From Steromphala cineraria (Eukaryota > Mollusca > Gastropoda > Trochida > Trochidae): a stretch of DNA of 64,000 bases. A program made the position numbers and the translations under genes. Where the stretch lies: NCBI GenBank assembly GCA_916613615.1, contig OU744721.1:57275247-57339246 (forward strand). Reading direction: 5' to 3'. Below are positions 1 to 9,518 of this stretch, piece after piece. Positions within the stretch are counted from its first letter, which is position 1; every line of letters begins with the position of its first letter. Below the pieces are notes generated by a model. That model was not told the origin of the DNA. It searched no databases and was given only the letters and a program-made list of their open reading frames with translations.

Positions 1-186
1 CAGAACAAACAATCAAACCATGCTGTTTTACAGTCACTGATGAGGAGTGTAAGAAAAGACCTAGCTCCAGCTCCTTGTTGTGTGCCCACTAAACTGGAAC
101 CTCTGAGTATAATGTACTTTGAGAATGACGAGGTTGTAGTAAGGCACCATGTGGACATGATTGCTACAGAGTGTGGATGTCGATGA
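1..186 (+). CDS. nodal: Nodal-like TGF-beta ligand, type A copy A1 (3' end only)
   Basis: This is the last 61 codons of a type A exon 2, cut by the window edge. The frame opens at base 1 (QNKQSNHAV…) and ends at TGA 184-186. It holds the last four knot cysteines: the adjacent pair in APCCVPTKLEP and the terminal ECGCR. The residues match the same part of A3 (21255-21440). The family is a secreted cystine-knot ligand that signals through activin-type receptors and Smad2/3 (established for Nodal). AATAAA lies at 236-241, 50 bases past the stop, and matches the other A copies. Nothing in the visible part is broken, but the promoter, exon 1 and propeptide cannot be judged. Confidence 0.85.
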   Translation, partial: QNKQSNHAVLQSLMRSVRKDLAPAPCCVPTKLEPLSIMYFENDEVVVRHHVDMIATECGCR

Positions 187-2947
187 TGTATGTCCCAGTT
201 GCCAAGGCTATGGAAGTGCTACGTTTCTCATGTTTAATAAAAGTGTCAAATATACATGGGGTTGTTTTTTTCATTTATTCATTCATGTTTAACAAGAGTT
301 CTTTTAAACGCACCCTTAATCTAAAATAGAAACAAAGTGCACTTTACATGGAATGTGATATGAATAAGGAACCTTTTAGTAAAATTGAAATAAGATTTCA
401 AGATAATTCTAATTCTTGGTCATCGAAACACTACAAGAAATCTCTGCAAGAGGCTTCGATTGTAAAACTACATACATTTTTGTGTGGTGAACCTTTCATG
501 ATTTGACTAGAATTGCTGCATATGTGGGCTACGTAATTTGTTATCGTAAAACATTGTTGTCTACAGTAAAACCCAGGAGTTAGACAGTTATTTCTAGAAA
601 TTCAACAAGAACATAAAACTAGAACAATTTTGTTTAGTAATAGAAACGATACGAATTAGTAAAAAAGTCAAAAATAATAGAGAATTGATTGTTTATCAAA
701 AAAACGATCAAGACAAAATATTGTCATTTGAGTGGTATTTTTACACCTGTTTTTTTTTAAGATTAACACTATCAAAGAAAAAAACGTTTGCTTGAAATTT
801 TATACAAACACGGGCATGTGCATATTTCCTCTGTTGTATCTTTGCCATCTTTTACTTTCATTTTTACATAACATTGTATATATTCTTTCCAACACCAAAC
901 AATAATTTGTTTTAATGTTTGATCATCTACTCGTAAATATGTTCAATCTGCTGATGTCACAAACCCTTCAATCAGTCTGAAAAATTGTTTCCTGCATGTT
1001 TCAATAATTGTATCATTATTCAAATCTATAAGCAAATTTATTCATCCTAAAATTAATAAAAGTGAATATAATTAAATCTAGTAAGATGCAAAACGTTTTT
1101 GGTGGAAAAAGGACACAGGTTGTGATAATTTATGCAGACGATTAAAGTTTACCTCTCTGTTCAACTGAGTTACAACAGTTATAAAAAAAACACAGTGTAA
1201 AACTAGTTGAATGGTTTTATCTATAAAAAGATGAATTAAAACATAAGAATACGCCTGAAAATAAATGTTCCACCTTGAGGATTGTTCATCAACATCCCTG
1301 TAAATTAGATATAAAACACTCAATGATATAAAGAATTTTAATGTGAGTTATTTGTTTATTCCTTTTTGATATTATGATTGATCTTTTATATTCTTCACAA
1401 CACGGTCAACACAATTCATTTCTTATCATTTTAACTAATGATGATTAGAATTTTATGTGTGTATATGTGAAAGAATTGATTAGCAGAAATATTTTTGGAA
1501 AATACTTCAGAAGAAAACAGTTTTCAATGGTAACCTGAACAATATATTAATCAATCATATATCTGGTATTTCATACAGCATGTACGCATCAGTGATTCGT
1601 AATCAATATTGATTTCTACAGTGATATCTAAATCTATTGAACAATATTTTCGACCTTTTACTAGCCTGGATTTAGATGATTGATTTTTGTTAATAAATGA
1701 GAAAATAAGAAGTCAACGACAAGACTAACTGAAGAATAAGCCCATCGTTTGTTTTATTTGAGAAGTTTGGCACATACAAACAGTTTCCTACTGATTACAA
1801 ACCTACCAAATCATCGCGGTTTAGCTTTTTAGGATTCACTCGACAAGCCACGCCAATATTTTCTTTTCTTATGCTTTTATGATAAACAGATATGGTAATG
1901 TATTTGAACTAAAAACTATAAGCCAAATTTCAAGGATTCATCAATAAACATTGTTTTACAAGGCTGTTTTTTTTTTCATTTTTCATTTGAACTTTTCTTT
2001 CATGTGTCATTTTCTATATATATATATTAAGTTCCTGCACTTGTCTTTATTCAATAAGAGTCATTCCAATTTGTGATCATTTTCCTTCCAGAATGATTTC
2101 ATATCTAAATGTAAAACATTGACATTCACAAAAGGTGAAGCGATGTCAAGAGATTGATAACATAAAACAAATTTCAACTCAGCATGCATAAACAATATCA
2201 GAAAAAGTGTGTATGCTTAGAAATGATTATGAATGTAATCTATTATGAACATTGGCTATATACAAAATCAATAAATGATTTTGGGCTTAATCTTTTTAAA
2301 CATGTGATGATAATGAAATACATATTCAAAGTTTATAGTTACTTATCTTTAGTGTTGATTTTAATGTATCTGTGTCTAATGATAATGAACATTGTATTGG
2401 CAAGTGGAGGGGAGAGTTTGGTAAAATGCAAGGGAAATATATGGCTTGATATGTTGGCGTCAGATCAAAGAATTGATTATAATGCAACCATGAAGGGGTC
2501 TTCTTTAAGAGTAAGATTGAGATGGATTCAAGTATTACATCTCTTCGTCTGATCAACAGAATAACAGTCTTTGCATAGACGATTTCATGAGGTAAATGGA
2601 AGAAAAACACTAACTCCAAAGATAACATAATAGTTTTTACAGGATGCTTGGATGAAACTGAAAAATCGTTTTGTTTGTTGTTAATGCCATTTCTCACTTC
2701 CAAGCATTTACAGTTTTCATTTATGACTAGATACATTTGATGATGTGCCATGTATAATTGAGTGTGTTGTTCAATATCAAAATGATCATTTATAAATCTT
2801 TATGTAATATAAAATATTTCAGGTTTAGTTATTTTAACCAATGCAAAAGATGAAAAACACCTTCTTGATAAATGTGATGTTTATTATCAATCCTTTAAAC
2901 ATGTTTCAATAGCACTAAGTTATCAGTATTACAAATGTTTTCTTTTG
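187..2947. other. Convergent spacer between A1 and B1
   Basis: This AT-rich spacer lies between the 3' ends of A1 and B1. It holds the A1 poly(A) signal at 236-241 and the B1 signal (AATAAA on the minus strand) at 2880-2885. The same sequence recurs in every convergent spacer of the array. Open frames at 2184-2552 (+) and 2326-2751 (-) overlap each other antisense. The more diverged copy near 44030-44260 does not keep them, so I do not call them genes. I see nothing else here. Confidence 0.6.
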
Positions 2948-4151
2948 TCAGTGACATCCACATTCTGTAGCAATCATGTCCACATGATGACGCACAACAA
3001 CCTCGTCATACTCAATGTACATCATACTCAGAGGTTCCAGTTTAGTGGGCACACAACAAGGAGCTGGGATCAATTTGGACTGCTTACTTCTCATCAAGGA
3101 CTGCAACATAGCGTGGTTTGTAGGTTTGTGTCTAATGTCAATAGGTGAGGAACATCTGCCCTGACAGAACTTGGCATTGAATCGAGTTGGGTGGATGATC
3201 CAATCTCCCCATCCAATGGTGTTGAAGTTCACTTCAAAGTCATAAAGTTGACAAATTCTTCTTTTCCCTGCTTTTCTGACTCGTTTGTTTTTGTGCTGGC
3301 GTTGGTTCTTCCGAACTGATCTTTTGCCTCGTGATTTTAGTTCATGAGAAGAGTATCTGTGCAGTACTTTAAGAATGTTCTTTATGAAATTGTGATTCCC
3401 CGTATATAAATTAAGCATATATGTCAACCCTCTTCTGTCATTTTCCTTCATCTCAGGAAATGTTATTTTGATGGTCAAGTTACCATGGAAACGATTGACC
3501 AAGGGAGACAAAACACGACTTATGTCAAAAACAAAATATCCTTTTTTCCTTTCAGACACTCTTCTTGTTGTGACTTGTTTCAGGGTACGACTTCCTTTCA
3601 TAATTGAAATAGTCATCATGAGGTTCTTTTTCATGGTTGCATGGCTTTGTTTTCCTTTGAACCTAATGTCTGCAATTCTGAGATGTTCCTCTATAGAAAT
3701 AACTGGGACATCAAAATGAAGATGTGGAGATTCTTCACTCAACTCCTGGATTTCTGAAGAAAGAAAATGGCACATGTTGATATGTCGCTGCTATTTCCTT
3801 GTTTTTTTAAGTAATTTTACATTTTAAGAATTAGCAATTTTGTGTTACATTAAATTCAGAAAATATTATAAAATTACCTTTTGTTGCAAAAGTTCTGATT
3901 GTATCAGACAGTGAAAGATCAATATGATTCAGATTCCCTCTTCCTGCAGCTAGGACCAGAGAAGACCCAGTTTGTAATTCTCTGTATATATCCATCATGA
4001 AGGTGCTTGAAGGTTTCTGCAAAATGTTGTCTTTGCTATTTTGCAATATATTTACTCCTTCTTGTTTTATTTTTGAGAGTAACAGTTGTTCTTGACTTCG
4101 AGACACAAAAGCAAACATCAAAGCAGTAAAAAGTAGGACTGAAGATTTCAT
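2948..4151 (-). CDS. nodal: Nodal-like TGF-beta ligand, type B copy B1 (complete)
   Basis: Two exons on the minus strand: exon 1 is 4151-3878 (91 codons plus one base) and exon 2 is 3753-2948, giving 359 aa. The donor is AAAG|GTAATT and the acceptor TTCTTCAG|AA; the 124-bp intron is phase 1 and splits a Glu codon. The signal peptide is about residues 1-19 (MKSSVLLFTALMFAFVSRS). The propeptide carries an HGNLT sequon at about 183-185. Furin-type RGKR is at 233-236, and a second basic run, KAGKRR, lies just before the knot. The mature domain is 237-359, with cysteines at 259, 288, 292, 324, 325, 356 and 358, and it ends CGCH where most copies end CGCR. IGWGDWIIHP and HHVDMIATECGC place it with Nodal rather than BMP2/4. 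It is nearly identical to B3. It converges with A1 and diverges from A2. Expected role: secreted patterning ligand (inferred from family). Confidence 0.9.
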
Positions 4152-4361
4152 ATTGATTTTTTTATAAATGTTGATGTTTCTGTGAAGGTGAGGACAGTTG
4201 AAGTGATAAAGTTTCGTTTGCAGTGTGATGTTATATACCTATGGTGTTTATAGAGAAGAGCATACAATAATGGAGTGTTAAAGAGATGAGCAGCACCCTC
4301 GGGGTTCAATCAGATTCAGATAATCCTCATTACAAATAGCATAACGAGATGTTGTCTTAGG
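4152..4361 (-). promoter_or_regulatory. B1 core promoter and conserved upstream box
   Basis: Read on the minus strand, a TATA box (TATATAA, + 4231-4237) lies about 80 bases before the ATG, followed by CACACTGCAAAC, which is close to the A-gene sequence after its TATA. Further upstream, at 4292-4311, is the box GATTGAACCCCGAGGGTGCT, then a CTAAGACAAC…CTCGTTATG stretch at about 4340-4361. Both upstream elements also occur in the same order ahead of the A genes. Confidence 0.7.
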
Positions 4362-7300
4362 AGAGTGGTGAAGTTCATAGTAACATCTAATTGTCTTCAT
4401 AGGATGTAGGTTATCACATAATTCGTTTTAGTAATTTTAAAGATCACCATTATTACTTGTTGCCTTCATAGAACTCTTGTGTTGAATTAAAAAGCAATAT
4501 GGTTTACGTGTTTACAGAACTTATAGAAGAAGAAGAAGAAGAAGAAGAAAAATATTTTATTTAAGTGTCACACGCTGAAATATACATTAAAATACCATTG
4601 GGTATAAATCACATTTTTAAAACAGCGTCCGGCCATGTGGCCTACGAGACACAATATAACTTTTAAAATCTTTGTAAAAACATACAAGTACATACATACA
4701 CATACATACAATTCCCTTACACACTCACGCGCACACACACAAGCGCACACCCATACAAACCCATTCAATATATACTTATATCACTAGCAAAATCAGATTC
4801 AACCAAGCAGATAATTCCCTTTAAGTATTGTTTTGTCTCCTACTTATCACCAGTTCTACGCCAGATCACCAATCAACAAGTTTGTTTAACAGAATGAGAT
4901 ACTTTGATTCGAGACAGACTGATGGTTCAGGAGACCGACTAGTCAAGACGAAGAGACAGACTCGTTAGTCTGAAGAGTTTGAAGTTCTATAAGTTTCTAT
5001 TTTTCTTGCTTTCAGATGACTTTGCCTGATGATGAAATTTTCATTTTAAATTTCTAAAAAGTATGCATCAATTTAAAAGTTAAATTCTCCAAAAATTTAA
5101 AACTAAGGTTAATCATAGGTGAATGGTTTCTTATATTTTTACTGCAAGTTAGTTAGGAATATTACAGAAAAAGGGGAAGAATAAGAAATAAGTTTTATAA
5201 AAATTTCATATGAGATTTCACATCATAATGCGTTATCATAGATGTGATTCATTGAATTTCATAGTTACATTAGCTAAACTATGTGGAAAATAATTTTCAC
5301 ATTTCTATCTTGACACACAATGATAAGATTTCATAATGAATAATCATATAACTACGTAGATAAGATCATTCACATGAAAAGAATCTTTACACACTTTAAT
5401 GAGTTAATGAGACAGACAGACAGATAGTTTATTTTGGAGTGTGTTAAGCACTGTCCAGACTGGTGCTGTGTTGGGGAAGTTCACTGTCTGATGCTGACAA
5501 TGTTGCAGACGACATATAATTCAGACAGTTATATTATCTTTACTTGACATCTTGATAAACTTGTGATGAGACGTTGTTGATGTTTGATCTTTTGACACAA
5601 ACTGTTGTTGTGTTTTCATATTTATACTTGTTGTTTTTTATCTTTCTTCCATTCAAATGCTCCATATATCCACCATTTTACACATTTAATTGCTTTGTGG
5701 TTTTCGTTCATTGTTTATGTTTGATCTTGTGAAATTAACTATTGTTATGTTTCCATGTAAAAACAGTTCATACTGATTGTTTTTAAAAATGCATCTGTCA
5801 GTTTTTTTCAAACCTAGTAAATGTAACACATTTTAATGTTGATTTTTCAAATTCAAACTATTATATCATTAGAGAGTTACAAACATAACTCATACATAAT
5901 ATAGAAGAAAAAAATCACATCATTGGAATTATACATCCTAGAGTAGTTACAATTATTACAGGTGGTGTTTTTTCTTACATATTTAAATCCTGATTGATTG
6001 ACTTGAAATGAGGCGTTGTTTAAACATTATCTTGTGACGTCAACAGTTGTAGTGCTTTCTTTTGGGAATATACATGCCCCAAAATATGTCTAAAACGTTT
6101 GGTTACTTACATTGTTGGTACATTTTTAGGTCATTTAAAACATGTTATAAATTGAATATGAACAGTTTTAATCATCCATTTGTAATGGTTTCTGTTTTGT
6201 TGAAATATTTCCATTTACAACAGACAGGTACGCACTACACGTTATTAGAACAAAGTCAGTGAAGCAAATAATCAACTTGACAATTTGTATTGTTTTCGTT
6301 AACGATGTGTTAGCAAACCAGATCAGCTATCAAGATGTTTACTTAACACAATTGGAATGCTGTGATTTCTAAACAGACGGATTAGTCTGGAGACAGACTC
6401 GTTCAAGTGAGGAGACAGACTCGTTGTCATGGGATTGAAGTCAAGTCCGTTTATGTAGCAATGGCTTATCTTTGAAATGCTTTTTCACAACTTTACACTC
6501 AAGCTTGAAATGCTGAAATAAAACAAACTGGTCAAAGTGAACAGACTGTTTCATTTTGTGCAACAATATGCTTATACCAGTAAAAATTATAATTTAGTTC
6601 AAAAAAACAAAAATGCATGTTATTAATTTATTTATTTTCAACATTCAACATATGTTTTAATATTTTTATCAACAAAAAGTCGATGTATGTCATAGTAAAG
6701 ATACCAAAATAGGAGCAAATAGGTCAATGAATATCCAAGAATCATTAAGAATAACTTGACCAACAAAATCAAATAGATATGATGTTCCATCTGTCTGTTG
6801 TCTAGACTGGAGACATTCAGATGGTGCTGGCTGTCAAAGTCTTGTTCTAGACATTGTGAGTTTACTTTTGTAATCGTTGTTGAACTTTAGGATTACTTAA
6901 CAGGTTGTTGTATTGAACGATTCAAAAGAAATCACTTTATTGTTGATCTTATGACTCCAGTTCTGCTATTCAAAGATAACGGACAGTAACTATCGTCTCT
7001 TAAACATATGACATTAGAATGTTCTTCAAAGTATGGAAGTTGAAAAAAATACAAATTTTCATATGCATATATTTATTATGAATACGCTGTTTTATGTTAC
7101 ACAACCAATGAGAAAATACAAAACAGTCTACATTTAAAACTGTATGCTTCTTACCAGTAAATCCTCATTTTAACTTCAACCCCTTCAGACTAACAAGTCT
7201 GGCTCCCGATTCATCTGTCTGTCGTGAATCAAAGCATGTCCTTCTGTTAAACAAACACGATTATTGGTGATCTTGTTGTAAACAGGTGATTAGCAGAAAA

Positions 7301-7506
7301 CAAAACAACCTGTCAATGTCATTTTCTGCTACGTTGATCCTCTGCATAGATGAATTATAGACAGGAATAAATAATTTGTAATCTAATAACTCACATTTTT
7401 TCCAATATACTAAATGAACATTTACCCCGACATTGAGCACTGTTTGCTACAATTTTAACTTGATAGAATGGTCAATTGAACAAACGGCAAATATATTTAA
7501 TCATTC
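4362..7506. promoter_or_regulatory. Divergent spacer B1/A2 with clustered CAGAC/GTCTG motifs
   Basis: This spacer lies between the 5' ends of B1 and A2 and includes the LINE fragment at 4526-4773. Next to B1, 4912-4972 has repeated GAGACAGACT motifs ending in the paired motif CAGACTCGTTAGTCTG at 4957-4972. Next to A2 the mirror-image module has CAGACTAACAAGTCTG at 7186-7201, then TCTGTCTGTCG, then TTAAACAAAC and a GTAAACA forkhead-like site around 7240-7290. Between them are GACAGACTCGTT repeats (6370-6425) and a palindromic GTCTAGAC at 6800-6807, the classic Smad-binding octamer. CAGAC alone is common by chance; the weight comes from its conservation across units and between A and B sides. 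Confidence 0.45.
4526..4773 (-). mobile_element. 5'-truncated LINE 3'-end fragment
   Basis: A 248-bp insertion flanked by the 7-bp repeat ACTTATA (4519-4525 and 4774-4780), inside a sequence that is continuous in other units. It begins on the plus strand with (GAA)n, then AATATTTTATT…GTGTCAC and a CCGGCCAtgtGGCC…GAGACACAA block. The 3' end of the large LINE at 9301 has the same layout. CA/ACAT-type simple repeat fills the rest. It has no coding capacity. Confidence 0.7.
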
Positions 7507-7697
7507 TTCTAAGACAACAACTCGTTATGTTGTTAGTATTGAGGATTAGCAGATTGTGATTGAACCCCGAGGGTGCTCTAACGCTCTAGTATTAAGTGAT
7601 GTTGTCTAAATACACACCAGTGGTATAAAACCTCACACTGCAAGCATCACTTCATCACTTGAACTGTTTCTTCCAACACTGATTTGGACACTTCAAA
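7507..7697 (+). promoter_or_regulatory. A2 core promoter and conserved upstream box
   Basis: TATAAAA at 7624-7630 lies about 70 bases before the ATG at 7698. The 20-bp box GATTGAACCCCGAGGGTGCT is at 7558-7577, preceded by TCTAAGACAACAACTCGTTATG at about 7508-7529. AATACACA, which fits the FoxH1-type consensus, lies just before the TATA box in this copy; most other copies read AAACACACA. The promoter looks whole although the gene behind it is deleted. Confidence 0.65.
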
Positions 7698-8522
7698 ATG
7701 AAGGTTGTTTGTCAAATTGCATTTTTCATCTTTTTTGTTTTTCCTTTGGAAGTCAAAGCAAGTAAAATGAACATGCTATCTGAAATGCTCAAATCTGTTG
7801 ATGCCAAAATCCAATTGAATGAAAATAGGCAAACATTTACCCATTTTGCCCAACAATTTTCAAAGATGAATTTACCTTCCCAAGACCTTAAAGCAAAACC
7901 ATCCATCGCATTCATGCTGGATTTGTACAGCAATTTGAAGAGTGGATCATCTCTGGTCCAGGCATCAGGAAGAGGAAATCTGAACCATGCTGATCTGACT
8001 AGATCTGATACAATCAGAAGTTTTACACCAAAAGGTAGGTCGATTTTCAGTTCTCCAGACATCTGATTATATAAACACAATAGTATTTTTTCAGCAAAAC
8101 GTACCCTTAATACATGCAAATGTACTGTTTTGTACCTTTTCTTTTGACATTGTGTTGTACACATTCTTTTCAACTCTTAATCATATGGTTTCCAAAATTT
8201 GCCTTTAATGATCCAAGAGAACCTTTTCTTATGTAAAATGATGTAATCATTATTTATACTCTTAATATTATATCGTTTAAAACTTCTATCGAGTAAATAA
8301 TGTTCTTTTTTACTACAGAGTTTCCAAAAACAGCCGACAAAATCTCCAAAATGCAGTTTCAAATTCCACTTATCCCATTAGAAGAAACTTTGAAAGTTGC
8401 TGAACTTCGATTCAAAGACAAACTTGGACATAAACGTAGGTCAAGAAAGTCCAAGTTCATAATCACTATGAAGAAAGGCAGCAAAACTCTGATGAAGTTG
8501 AAGATAAGGAAGAGGCCACATG
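7698..8522 (+). pseudogene. Type A Nodal-like copy A2, mature domain deleted
   Basis: Exon 1 (7698-8034) and its donor GTAGGT are intact and encode the usual signal peptide and 112 codons. The intron (8035-8318) and acceptor are normal. Exon 2 starts at 8319 and follows the A pattern as far as KIRKRP. At about 8519-8523 the sequence jumps into DNA that in other units lies some 0.9 kb downstream of an A stop codon (compare 1085). The frame then closes with HAKSL and TGA at 8534-8536. The end of the propeptide, the furin site and all seven knot cysteines are lost, so no ligand can be made. A secreted propeptide fragment of about 184 aa is formally possible. The 5' half is nearly identical to A3 at a constant offset of 12300. 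Confidence 0.9.
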
Positions 8523-9300
8523 CAAAATCTTTATGATGAAAAAAGAACACAGGTTGTGATACTTCATGCAGATGATTAAAGTTTACCTCTCTGTTCAACT
8601 AAGTTACAACAGTTATACAAAAATCACAGTTTAAAACTAGTTGAAGGGTTTTATCTATAAAAAGATGAATTAAAACATAAGTATACGCCTGAAAAACTTT
8701 TTCTCCACCTTGAGGATTATTCATCAACATCCCTGTAAATTAAAACACTCAATGATATAAAGAATTTTAATGTGAGTAATTTTGTTATACCTTTTTGATA
8801 TTATGATTGACCTTTATATTCACGGTTAACACAATTCATTTCTTATCAGTTTAACTAATGATGATTATAATTTTATTTGTGTATATGTGAAAGAATTGAT
8901 TAGCAGAAATATTTTTTGAAAATACTTAAGAAGAAAACAGTTTTCAATGGTAAGCTTAACAATATATTAATCAATCATATATCTTGTATTTCATACAGCA
9001 TGTACGCATCAGTGATTCGTAATCAATATTGATTTCTACAGTGATATCTAATTCTATTGAACAATATGTTCGACCTTTTACTAGCCTGGATTTAGATGAT
9101 TGAAATTTGGAAATATACGAGAAAATAAGAGGTCAACGACAAGACTAACTGAAAAATAAGCCCATCATTTGTTTTATTTTAGAAGTTTGGCACATGCAAA
9201 CAGTTTCCTACTGATTACAAACCTACCAAAACATCACGGTTTTGCTTTTTAGGATTCACTCGACAAGCCCCGCCAATATTTTCTTTTCTTATGCTTTTAT
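8523..9300. other. Convergent-spacer remnant downstream of A2
   Basis: Homologous to about 1085-1871 of the first spacer, joined directly to the broken exon 2 of A2. It ends abruptly at the LINE 3' end (TTTTAT then GAAGAAGAAG). I see no gene in it. The part from about 8735 is present a second time beyond the LINE, from 14113. Confidence 0.6.
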
Positions 9301-9518
9301 GAAGAAGAAGAAGAAGAAAAATATTTTATTAATGTGTCACGTGGTACATGGTCTGATTCGGACGTTATAAAAAAAACATGTTAAAAAAGGCGTACCACCC
9401 GGCCAAAAGGCCTATGAGACACAAGAATGTCTAAAATGAGTCACATTTATATATATATGATAATGTACATAACAATACAAACATATACAAGAGTTTTTGT
9501 GATTTATGTGATTCTATA

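Noticed and set aside
2184..2552. Conserved spacer open frame (also 33626-33946, 52800-53120, 54502-54822) with a hydrophobic stretch
   Set aside because: It recurs because the spacers are near-identical duplicates. The diverged copy near 44030-44260 and the copy at 15046 do not keep the frame, and there is no promoter or splice context.
2326..2751. Antisense open frame of 141 codons beyond the B1 stop (also 15190, 23047, 33816, 52894, 54596)
   Set aside because: It overlaps the plus-strand spacer frame, varies in length from copy to copy, and has no recognisable domain. Probably chance openness in AT-rich repeated DNA.
4568..4768. Minus-strand frame of 66 codons rich in Val and Cys
   Set aside because: It is a translation of the ACAT/CA simple repeat in the LINE fragment.
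7712..8173. Long minus-strand frames opposite A exon 1 (also 20012, 30194, 38839, 49342, 61064)
   Set aside because: They are antisense shadows of exon 1; their conservation is explained by the coding strand.
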